64,000 nt of DNA from Bdellovibrionales bacterium (GTDB lineage: Bacteria; Myxococcota; XYA12-FULL-58-9; SYDY01). A program made the position numbers and the translations under genes. Below are positions 56,987 through 64,000 of the stretch, one piece after another. The DNA is taken from positions 20,058 through 84,057 of the forward strand of contig SYDY01000098.1 in assembly GCA_005801425.1 (NCBI GenBank), in the 5' to 3' direction. The notes below the pieces were generated by a model, which saw only the letters and a list, made by a program, of their open reading frames with translations, had not been told where the DNA came from and ran no database searches. Every line of letters begins with the position of its first letter. The stretch's first letter is position 1.

Positions 56987-59900
56987 CTATCGCAACGCAA
57001 ACACATCACCCTGCATATCCACGGCAATGAGCACATCTTCAACCACAAGCGCATACGCCGTGTTGGGCGCCTTGGTGTCTTGCAACCAATGCTCACCATC
57101 ATCAGGCGAAAACCATAAAGCACCATTGCTTGCGATGGCCACCCAAGCGTTTTCCCAAAAGACGGAACCCAGAACATCTACACCCGCGCCAAGAAGTGCT
57201 TCAAGAATACTGCATACGTTGGCATCGCATGGCCCCGGCTGCATGGCAGGCGCGTGAGGTGCGGCGCTTGGATCGCTGAGTGCTATCCAATGCCTTGGTT
57301 TCACATGAAGTGGTGATCCAAAATGCCCATCGCCTTCGGCCGAACGACCCACCACCCAAATATTGATTGCATCTTCGAGGGTGTCGATGCGCACGATCCC
57401 ATCGGTGCTTGTTGCTTTGTACTCTGGCCAGATGGTGTTGTCGGCACCGTTGTCCGCAATCCAGACTGTGTTGGAACGGCCGTTAGGGGTCCATGTGAGC
57501 CATAATTGGCCATCCCCAAGTTTTGTGAGCGCTATGCCTGTGGGGGGCGCCGGTGCGCGTGCTGTGTACTTGAATGAATGCGTGATGATCGTGCTGTTGC
57601 CACGGGTGTCATCGGCACGGCATTGGATTTCGTAACGAATGTTGTTTCGCCATACAATCTCGGAAAGCATGCGATGCCATGCTTCGCCTTCATCCATGTT
57701 TGCTTTTTTCCAAACCTGCGCTGTTTGATCAAATGCCGTACCAAACCATTTATTCGTGCTTGTATCGCGAACCGCAATAAGAACTTGCCCGACGCCAGCG
57801 ACATCGCGCGCTGTCCCTGTGACTCCTGGTGATGGATCCCATGGGTCTTGCGCCAATGCAATCTGTACTGTGGGGCCTTGCGTATCGACGGGCGGCACGA
57901 CTTCGTTCAACCATGTGCGCTCAGGCGAAAGCACATTGCCAACCGTATCAATCACTTGCAAATGAATGAAACCCGCGATGTTGGGCAACGCGATGGGCCC
58001 AAACGAACCATCACTTTGGCTGTGGGTTGTTGCAATCGTTTGATTGGCTTCGTTGAGTACGTCAACACGGACGGGGTAGGTGCTGAGATTGTTGATATCA
58101 GGACCCGCGAGATCACGAATGCACCCAGCTTGGCCTTGAATTTTGTGGATCTCACCGGGCGTCATTTTAGACGAAAATGTAATTCCTTCGATTTTTATTT
58201 CGGGTGGCGTGTGATCAATATCAACCCGAAATTGCGCAAGGAATGTGATGTTACTTTCAGTTGGACTCCCTACGCGACTTTGTACTGTGATCGTATTGCG
58301 TCCAATCCCATCGACGATATTCGTGGGTAAGTTTGTCCACAAGGCTTCGTACAGATTATTTGAAACCAAACGAATCGCACCCGAGATACCCGCCAAGGAT
58401 GCGGTAGGCAATTCTCTCAGTGGTTTTGAACTTTGAAAAAGTACGCGCAGTGGTGACGTTGGGCCTGCAAGGGCTGGCACAGCACTTAACGTCAAAGCGG
58501 GCAGTTCAAGGGTTTGCGTGATGCTTGACTGCAAGCTGTCATCGGTAGCTACAAAGGCGAAATGTGTGCTTCGCGGCAACGTCATTGCTGAAAAACCTGT
58601 GGGATCGCGAAGAGACTGAACACGAGCACCACTGGGTAAAATAATATCCACGTTGTTTATTGAATTGGGGATTTGTGTAGCATCAAGCATCACGTGGGCG
58701 ATGATCCCATCGGATGTAAGTTCCTCTTGAATGGAAATGCTGGATGCCGGAATAGGTTGTGGCGGCATGGTACGAACCATCACGGGACTTGTTTCAAAAC
58801 TTGCACTGATGTCGCGTGCAGTGACGGTGATCCTGGCATGTAGTGTGTTTGTGCCAAGAACAAGCGGTACTTGGATGGCTGCTTTAAAACGCCCATCATT
58901 ATGAACGATCTGGTCGAGGCTTGTTTGTGAAACGAATTGGCCCGTATCATTGAGAAGTGCAACGTTTTCCACGCGTGCACCTATTTCCGTATGGCCGTCC
59001 AGTATAAATATGTCGCCGCTTTTAAGTGCGCGTTGTCCTGCGGGAAGGATCACCGTGGTATCGTTGGGGATAGGTTGTCTGTCTAAGACGAATGCAAGAT
59101 CCGTTTGTGTCACGTTGCCTGCATGATCACGAACTTTTACATGAATGTATTTTTGGCCATCGCTGCCTGTGAATTGTAAGGATTGTTCCCACGGGAAATG
59201 CGCCGGAAACCATACACCCATGGGCGTTGCATCACGCGATGCAATATCTCCGTCAATGAATATTTCATCGGCATGGGCGGTGTTAATTAACAATGTGAGA
59301 TTTGTTTGTGCAGTACGCGTTGCACGCGAAGGGATCACAGTAAGCAGGTCAGGGGGGGTATCATCGATCCACAAGGGTGGCGTGCGAGATAGCATCTCAT
59401 CGCTTGTATTGCCGGCCGCGTCGGCAAGATGCAATTGGACAACAAGCCCCAGGGTTGTGGCGAGTGGGATCCCGCGAAGATCAATTTGACCGCTGATTTG
59501 TTTGTTTGCGTCAACATGCACAAACGATAAAATATCGCGGAGCACTTGGCCTGTGGGGTCGACAAGCGTAGCCGATGTGACGATGGCGTCGGTGTCGATG
59601 TTTCCAGAAAACGAAACCGTACTTTGACTTGAAACAGCCGAAAGAGCTGTTTCCCAATGGAGATCGGTTACCTTGGGTTTACGTGTGTCTACAGTGATTG
59701 TACCGGCCTCAAGTCGTGTTCTGTTTCCAAAAGCATCAACAAGAATGACTTCGATGGTAAGAGGAACACCCGAAGGTTCGTTCCCTGTGGTGGTGTATGT
59801 AAAACCATAGGTGTGGCGTGAAGCGGTGGTTGTACGCGTATCCAGCGTCCAGGGCTCGCGCAAATTGCTGCCACTTAAAAAGACTTCAGGTGGCATGCCG

Positions 59901-60172
59901 AGTGCTTCATCGGCTTGGACTGTGATCGAAAATTTTGTGCCCGTGCGTCCAATCGCAGGTTCTGGTCGAATGGTGTTTTCCAATTGCGGGGAGATATCGT
60001 CAAATTGATCGCGCGGCACGCAGATATGATCCAGCATTCGGCATACGCCTTCACTGGTGCAGTCATCGTGATAGTTGCACGGTGTTTGTTCGAGAGAAAC
60101 GGTGTTTTGTTTGCATGCCGATGTGAATGCCAGTGCCGCAAGAAACCAGTAATGTATATTTTGAAATCGCAC
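56987..60172 (-). CDS. Very large Ig-like lipoprotein
   Basis: A GTG start (after AGGGGTGAGGC) gives the signal MRFQNIHYWFLAALAFTSAC; Cys20 follows a Thr-Ser-Ala lipobox, acceptable but not ideal. A cysteine cluster comes next (CNYHDDCTSEGVCRMLDHIC). Most of the 1061 residues are repeated beta-sandwich units with 'D.TPP', 'D.aGN' and 'W.DDTPP' hallmarks (LWIDDTPPDLL, VRDHAGNVTQTDL, FRVDIDHTPPEI, LQVIDTVGNVLSPE, VDTQGPTVQIAL), typical of bacterial Ig-like / fibronectin-like repeats on surface proteins. The C-terminal 100 residues resemble a beta-propeller blade (WVAIASNGALWFSPDDGEHW). It is probably an adhesin or surface structural protein. It lies 49 bases downstream of the agmatinase-family gene on the same strand. 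Confidence 0.85.
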   Translation of the reverse strand: MRFQNIHYWFLAALAFTSACKQNTVSLEQTPCNYHDDCTSEGVCRMLDHICVPRDQFDDISPQLENTIRPEPAIGRTGTKFSITVQADEALGMPPEVFLSGSNLREPWTLDTRTTTASRHTYGFTYTTTGNEPSGVPLTIEVILVDAFGNRTRLEAGTITVDTRKPKVTDLHWETALSAVSSQSTVSFSGNIDTDAIVTSATLVDPTGQVLRDILSFVHVDANKQISGQIDLRGIPLATTLGLVVQLHLADAAGNTSDEMLSRTPPLWIDDTPPDLLTVIPSRATRTAQTNLTLLINTAHADEIFIDGDIASRDATPMGVWFPAHFPWEQSLQFTGSDGQKYIHVKVRDHAGNVTQTDLAFVLDRQPIPNDTTVILPAGQRALKSGDIFILDGHTEIGARVENVALLNDTGQFVSQTSLDQIVHNDGRFKAAIQVPLVLGTNTLHARITVTARDISASFETSPVMVRTMPPQPIPASSISIQEELTSDGIIAHVMLDATQIPNSINNVDIILPSGARVQSLRDPTGFSAMTLPRSTHFAFVATDDSLQSSITQTLELPALTLSAVPALAGPTSPLRVLFQSSKPLRELPTASLAGISGAIRLVSNNLYEALWTNLPTNIVDGIGRNTITVQSRVGSPTESNITFLAQFRVDIDHTPPEIKIEGITFSSKMTPGEIHKIQGQAGCIRDLAGPDINNLSTYPVRVDVLNEANQTIATTHSQSDGSFGPIALPNIAGFIHLQVIDTVGNVLSPERTWLNEVVPPVDTQGPTVQIALAQDPWDPSPGVTGTARDVAGVGQVLIAVRDTSTNKWFGTAFDQTAQVWKKANMDEGEAWHRMLSEIVWRNNIRYEIQCRADDTRGNSTIITHSFKYTARAPAPPTGIALTKLGDGQLWLTWTPNGRSNTVWIADNGADNTIWPEYKATSTDGIVRIDTLEDAINIWVVGRSAEGDGHFGSPLHVKPRHWIALSDPSAAPHAPAMQPGPCDANVCSILEALLGAGVDVLGSVFWENAWVAIASNGALWFSPDDGEHWLQDTKAPNTAYALVVEDVLIAVDMQGDVFALR

Positions 60173-60221
60173 GCCTCACCCCTGATGGCAGTGGCGGCTG
60201 CTGCTCCAGACTAGCGCATTG

Positions 60222-61193
60222 CTACGCCATCAACAATGCTTCACCGCACAGTGCATAGAGAATACGCGCACCGACGTTGCCATCCCATTCGTCGGCGTTG
60301 TCTCCGGGGGCAACTTCACAAAGGTCAAATCCAACAATGCGCCGTCCGCTTTGGGTGATCGCGCGGAGCAACATGCGTGCTGCTCGAAATGATAATCCAC
60401 CAGGTACGGGCGTTCCTGTATGGGGACATAGCGCAGGATCGAGTCCGTCAATATCAAATGACACGTAAACACTGGCGCTCAGCTCACTCACGACATCGTG
60501 CCAATGGGACATATCGCCAAGCATATCGTCAAAGAACGTGACAATACGGCCTTCTGATTGAATAATCGCTTGATATTCACTTTCACAAAAATCACGGATC
60601 CCCACCTGCACAATTTTTTTGACCATGGTGTGGGTCATGACATTGTGCATGATCGAGGCATGAGACTGTGCAAATCCTTCGTAGGCATTGCGCAAATCCG
60701 CATGGGCATCGATGTGCAATATACTCAGATTTGGGTAATGCTCTGCATGGGCTTGAATGCTTCCAAGAGGCACAGAATGATCGCCGCCAATAACACCAAA
60801 GATTTTCCCTTGGGTGATAAAGTCTTCAGCGGTTGCATACACCTGCGCGCGCATCTTTTCGCTGCATGCGTTAACGGCGCTGGTCGCTTTTTCATCGCCC
60901 GCGCGTGCGAGATCCACAAGCGCGCGTGCTTCGTTGTTCCAACGCGTAATGTCGGCGCTTGCGGGAAGGGTTGCGATCCCGCGTTCGTAAGGCTTGCCGG
61001 TATGCCTGCAAAACAAATCCAGTTGATGGCTTGCAACACGAATGGTTTCAGGGCCTGAGGCGGTCCGGCGACCATAGGATGCAGTGGCATCAAAGGGGAC
61101 GGGCAACAGCACCACAGCCGCTTGTTCGGGCGAGGCGTGCAAGCCAAAGGTAGGACTTTCTGACGTGATGGGGGCTTCGGGGTCAAAATGCAT
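60222..61193 (-). CDS. speB: Agmatinase-family ureohydrolase
   Basis: The 323-residue enzyme belongs to the arginase/agmatinase family and should hydrolyse a guanidino or formimino compound with two Mn ions. Metal ligands are in FGVIGGDHSVPLG (His), LHIDAHADLRNAYE (Asp, His, Asp) and VSFDIDGLDPALCPHTGTPV (two Asp), and the family PFDATASYGRRTASGPETIR start is present. Agmatinase (agmatine to putrescine plus urea) is the best guess from the GTPVPGGLS and FDLCEVAPG segments, but formimidoylglutamase, a histidine-pathway enzyme, cannot be excluded given hutU in the window. It is divergent from tsaC. Confidence 0.82.
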   Translation of the reverse strand: MHFDPEAPITSESPTFGLHASPEQAAVVLLPVPFDATASYGRRTASGPETIRVASHQLDLFCRHTGKPYERGIATLPASADITRWNNEARALVDLARAGDEKATSAVNACSEKMRAQVYATAEDFITQGKIFGVIGGDHSVPLGSIQAHAEHYPNLSILHIDAHADLRNAYEGFAQSHASIMHNVMTHTMVKKIVQVGIRDFCESEYQAIIQSEGRIVTFFDDMLGDMSHWHDVVSELSASVYVSFDIDGLDPALCPHTGTPVPGGLSFRAARMLLRAITQSGRRIVGFDLCEVAPGDNADEWDGNVGARILYALCGEALLMA

Positions 61194-61252
61194 GAGATCC
61201 TTTTAGCATAGTCTGTGTTGCTTGATACAGCGTAGGTTGATACCCGTGCCCT

Positions 61253-61852
61253 ATGCTTTCCGATGTGATGCGTGCGACAGAAATCCTACGGGGCGGTGGT
61301 GTGGTCGTGATCCCCACCGAAACGTTCTATGGCCTATCGGCTTGTGTGACATGCCCCGAGGCGATTTTGCGTATTGTGGCCATCAAGGGACGCGATCCGC
61401 ATAAGCCCATGCCTCTGATTGCTGCCGATCTCGCCCAAGTGCACAGTATTGCACTTTTAGGCCCATCCGAAGAGCGTTTGGCGCAGCATTTTTGGCCAGG
61501 TCCGTTGACGCTGGTTTTGCGTGCTCGGCCAGGGGTTTCTCCAGAACTTGTTGCCGCAGATGGAACTTTAGGTATTCGGGTGACCAGCCATCCCATGGCA
61601 CGGGCATTGGCCCTTTCGTGTGGCGAGCCTCTTGTGGCGACAAGCGCCAATTTTTCAGGTGTATCTGCTGTTTCTGAAATGAAAGATCTGGATCCTGCCC
61701 TGGTTCAGGCTGTGGATGGCGTGTTGGATGGCGGCTCACTGCCAGGTGGTTTGCCCAGCACGCTGATACAGGTATGCGGCGAGACGCTGCGTGTGATACG
61801 GGAGGGTGCGATCACGCGAGAAACAATCATCAAGGTGTTTGCAGGTGGATGA
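61253..61852 (+). CDS. tsaC: L-threonylcarbamoyladenylate synthase (YrdC/Sua5 family)
   Basis: TsaC makes threonylcarbamoyl-AMP from threonine, bicarbonate and ATP, the first step of the t6A37 tRNA modification. The 199-residue protein has GGGVVVIPTETFYGLSACV, the Lys/Arg nucleotide site IVAIKGRDPHKPMPLI (K-x-R), WPGPLTLVL, LGIRVTSHPMARAL and VATSANFSGVSA (S-x-N), in the standard order. It is a TsaC-length protein, without the Sua5 C-terminal domain. It overlaps the downstream methyltransferase gene by 8 bases, forming a three-gene unit with that gene and dciA. Confidence 0.94.
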   Translation: MLSDVMRATEILRGGGVVVIPTETFYGLSACVTCPEAILRIVAIKGRDPHKPMPLIAADLAQVHSIALLGPSEERLAQHFWPGPLTLVLRARPGVSPELVAADGTLGIRVTSHPMARALALSCGEPLVATSANFSGVSAVSEMKDLDPALVQAVDGVLDGGSLPGGLPSTLIQVCGETLRVIREGAITRETIIKVFAGG

Positions 61853-62567
61853 AGCGTTTACAGACGACGCGCTATGGAATGGTCGGCTTGTGTTTCGCCA
61901 ACCCGCCAAGGGTGTGGGTTATCGCTTTAATATCGATCCGGTGTTGGTGGCAGGCTTTGCGCCATCGGCACGGCATGTGGTGGATCTCGGCGCGGGTGTT
62001 GGCGTGATCGGTCTTTTATTGCTTGCGATGAAGAAAGCCCAATATCTTACGGCGGTGGAACGACAACCGATGATGGCAGATTGCATGCGTCACAATATTC
62101 ATGTGCAGAACGTGGATGTGCGTGCACGGGTGATCGCCGCAGATTTGCGTTCGGTCGATTTGCCTCTTGTGGATCTTGTGGTGTTTAATCCACCGTACAT
62201 GCCCATGGACGCTGGACGCGGAAGCCCCAATGCGGGGCGCGATGAAGCGCGCAGAGAAGTCCACGGCGGTCTCGCTGATTTTTGTGGGGCAGCCATTCGT
62301 TGTTTGGCGCCCAATGGTTCTGTTTTGGCCATAGTTCCCCAAATACGTGAAATGAATCTTGTGCGTGCTGCAAAAGATGTTGGATTGCAACCGGTGCGTC
62401 GATGTCTTGTGCGTGCGCGTCCCGATGATGTCCCTCATCTGATCATGCTGCAATTCTCTCGTGAAAATACGTCGCCTGTGCAAAGTGAACATCTTGTGAT
62501 CCATGCAGATCGGGATGGACGTACGCTCAGCCCGGTGGTTGATGCATGGGTGCGGGGGCCTTCATGA
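61845..62567 (+). CDS. TrmN6-like tRNA methyltransferase
   Basis: The 240-residue protein has a class I methyltransferase core: RHVVDLGAGVGVIGLLLLAM (SAM loop), LTAVERQPMMADCMRHNI (acidic Glu), and the adenine-N6 catalytic motif LVVFNPPYMPMD (NPPY). The N-terminal FRQPAKGVGYRFNIDPVLVAGF block matches TrmN6, which makes m6A37 in tRNA1(Val), though other N6-adenine methylases of this type (rRNA or protein targets) are possible. GTG 61845, with AAGG 9 bases upstream, is chosen; it overlaps tsaC by 8 bases. The next gene begins with an ATGA overlap. Position beside tsaC suits a tRNA-modification role. Confidence 0.9.
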   Translation: MDEAFTDDALWNGRLVFRQPAKGVGYRFNIDPVLVAGFAPSARHVVDLGAGVGVIGLLLLAMKKAQYLTAVERQPMMADCMRHNIHVQNVDVRARVIAADLRSVDLPLVDLVVFNPPYMPMDAGRGSPNAGRDEARREVHGGLADFCGAAIRCLAPNGSVLAIVPQIREMNLVRAAKDVGLQPVRRCLVRARPDDVPHLIMLQFSRENTSPVQSEHLVIHADRDGRTLSPVVDAWVRGPS

Positions 62568-63043
62568 ACAACATGCCGCCCAGAAAAAAACGACGCCGTG
62601 TTGAGCCTGTGGCCAATGCACTTGCGACCATGTTCAAACGTCGTAATTTAACCGATCTCGCGCGTTTTGTGTTGATGAACGGTGCGTGGGAGGAAACGGT
62701 GGGCAAGGATTTGGCCCGTCATATTCAGCCTGCCAAATATTCCCGTGGCACGTTGTTTGTGACCGTGCGTCATTCGGCATGGAACACCGAAATTCAATTT
62801 ATGGCAGCGCAGTTGATGGATTCTCTCAATCAAGTGCTTGGGGAGACAGTCCTTACAAGCATTCGTGTTTGGGCTGGCGCACCATTCAAGCCACCGCCGA
62901 TCCCCGAGCCTCCCCGCAAGCTCGTACTTCGCGAAGAAAAACAAGTGATCGCAACCGGTGATTGCATTCAAGATCCAGAAGTACGTGAAGCCTTCAATCG
63001 TTTGATGCGCAAATGGTTGAGTGGTGAAAAGTCTGAAACCTGA
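62564..63043 (+). CDS. dciA: DciA-like DUF721 protein
   Basis: The 159-residue protein has a basic N-terminus (PPRKKRRRVEPV) and the DUF721 core: W-x-x-x-V-G in NGAWEETVGKDLARHIQPAKY, followed by GTLFVTVRHSAWNTEIQFMAAQLMDSLNQVLG in short form (TLFVTVRHSAW, QLMDSLNQVLG), matching the KH-like DciA domain ('W..vvG..ia.h..p....g.L.v.v.ss.w...l'). DciA is the helicase operator that helps load DnaB in most bacteria that lack DnaC/DnaI. A C-terminal Pro-rich linker (FKPPPIPEPPRK) leads to a helical end. ATG 62564 overlaps the methyltransferase stop (ATGA). Confidence 0.88.
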   Translation: MNNMPPRKKRRRVEPVANALATMFKRRNLTDLARFVLMNGAWEETVGKDLARHIQPAKYSRGTLFVTVRHSAWNTEIQFMAAQLMDSLNQVLGETVLTSIRVWAGAPFKPPPIPEPPRKLVLREEKQVIATGDCIQDPEVREAFNRLMRKWLSGEKSET

Positions 63044-63125
63044 TTGCGCGGGTGCCTACAGAAATTATGACTGTATTCTTTGGCAATTAAGTTATTATGG
63101 TACTATTTTCTCCTGTCCCAGATCG

Positions 63126-64000
63126 GTGGAGAAAAAAATTATAAACGAAACATGGCGATGCGGTTTGTGTTGTTTGATGTTGGTGGGGTGCGGCACTGGA
63201 AGCACACAACCCGTGGTTGGAGAAAATGCAGGGGATACATCTCCGGCCGAAGAGTCAGGCGCACCTTGGGGCCATAGCGTGGGGGGGATGCCACCGCGTG
63301 ATAATGTTGATGTGAATCGTGGTGAAGAAACCAATCTTACCTATTGGGACCCTTTCTGGAAAACACCAGGGGTTAGCGGTGTGACTGCCTATACCGTTTA
63401 TGACACCACGGTGCCTGGGCAAATTATCATGAGCCACTACAATGCGGCGGGTGCCAGCATGGGTGAGCAGGAATGTCATTATATTGTCAATTCCAGTGAG
63501 GAGTCCGGGGGTATCCCAAGTTACTTATTTCTTTAAAATGTGGCGGGTGGACCGACGCCCTATAGCTATTTGGCTGCCCACCATGTTGGTGCGACGTTGA
63601 ACATCTGTGCTCCCCACAATAGCGACGGAACGCTTCGTGCTTTCGCTTCGCAATCGGCCGCTGAAAATGATGCTGAAGTGGATGTCAATGATGAAACCCG
63701 ATTGAACACCACTGGTTGCAACAGTGCCACTTCGTTTACGGCGACAGGGATTAATGGTGAGCCGTGGACACGCACCGTGGTGCTAGGTAGCAGCCCCTCA
63801 TGTGGCAATAGCGTGGTGGAAGGTGGCGAAGAATGTGACGACGGCGATTCCGACAACACCGATGGTTGCACGGTCAATTGTCGACTTCCGGTGGTGTTTT
63901 CAACTGGGTTATACTTTGCATGTGCCATGCTGGAAACGGGCGATGTCAAATGCTGGGGTGAGTTTGATTTGGGACAGACGGGATATGCTTCTGTTGAGGC
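63126..64000 (+). pseudogene. Cysteine-repeat / RCC1-like lipoprotein interrupted by an in-frame stop; cut by the right edge
   Basis: A GTG at 63126 gives signal MEKKIINETWRCGLCCLMLVGC with a lipobox (LVGC); there is no clear Shine-Dalgarno. The frame meets TAA at 63534-63536 after 136 codons, but the same frame then stays open for 154 codons to the window edge and encodes clearly related protein: Thr/Asn-rich extracellular sequence, the cysteine repeat CGNSVVEGGEECDDGDSDNTD and then GDVKCWGEFDLGQTGY, which is the start of RCC1-like repeats (V.CWG....GQ.G). Upstream sequence continues smoothly across the stop (SYLFL, stop, NVAGGPTPYSYL). Best read as one gene with a nonsense change or a sequencing error; two genes (second start GTG 63540) are less likely. 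Confidence 0.7.

Noticed and set aside
1..64000. CRISPR arrays, insertion sequences, integrases, rRNA genes, phage genes
   Set aside because: None was found on reading; the only repeats are short palindromes, and the only RNA gene is tRNA-Glu.

Overview
The window (64 kb, moderate GC by eye) reads as chromosome of a Gram-negative bacterium, most likely a member of the Myxococcota / former Deltaproteobacteria with lower GC than the well-known large myxobacteria. The signs are: many lipoproteins with cysteine-rich 'CGDG...GE.CDDG' repeats; four secreted proteases ending in a MYXO-CTERM-like tail (Gly-Cys, one membrane segment, Arg cluster); a GldA/GldF/GldG/DUF4340 ABC cluster; a ferrochelatase with an internal cysteine loop of the kind described for Myxococcus xanthus; TonB-type and other beta-barrel proteins; and several families of palindromic intergenic repeats. 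No phage, plasmid, insertion sequence or CRISPR array was seen.

Layout. 1-6.5 kb: an unknown gene cut by the left edge, urocanase hutU, a large cysteine-rich lipoprotein, a methyltransferase-like protein and a PfkB sugar kinase. 6.5-15.7 kb: a CDP-alcohol phosphatidyltransferase fused to a GtrA-like domain, a HEAT-repeat lipoprotein, the gldA-gldF-gldG-DUF4340 operon, metK and uppP. 15.8-20 kb: a gamma-glutamylation cluster (glutamine-synthetase-family ligase, iron alcohol dehydrogenase, class I amidotransferase-type hydrolase), probably for catabolism of a small amine; an agmatinase-family enzyme at 60-61 kb could supply putrescine. 20-29.7 kb: lipoprotein, hemH, a rhomboid-like protein without the catalytic serine motif, transketolase, another lipoprotein, an HXXEE membrane protein and an M18 aminopeptidase.

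29.8-42.3 kb is the most unusual region: four trypsin-fold proteases, each with a lipobox, a long extra domain between the catalytic His and Asp, and a MYXO-CTERM-like tail, flank a 1950-residue cytoplasmic protein carrying two P-loop AAA+ modules and a complete transglutaminase-type Cys-His-Asp triad. 42-51 kb holds an aminotransferase, a thioredoxin-fold protein, a DUF1279/FAM210-like small membrane protein, a 955-residue GT-B-like/helical protein, csaA, a GNAT acetyltransferase, a possible type III chaperone/YbjN-like small protein next to a 614-residue protein with hydrophobic hairpins, and a P-loop kinase-like gene.

51-64 kb holds a SulP transporter fused to a beta-carbonic anhydrase whose 3' end runs antisense into a tRNA-Glu(CUC) gene, an operon of three outer-membrane proteins ending in a TonB-dependent receptor, a 1061-residue Ig-like lipoprotein, the agmatinase-family gene, tsaC, a TrmN6-like methyltransferase, dciA, and, at the right edge, a cysteine-repeat/RCC1-like lipoprotein broken by an in-frame stop.

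All functional calls rest on motifs read by eye; no database search was run.
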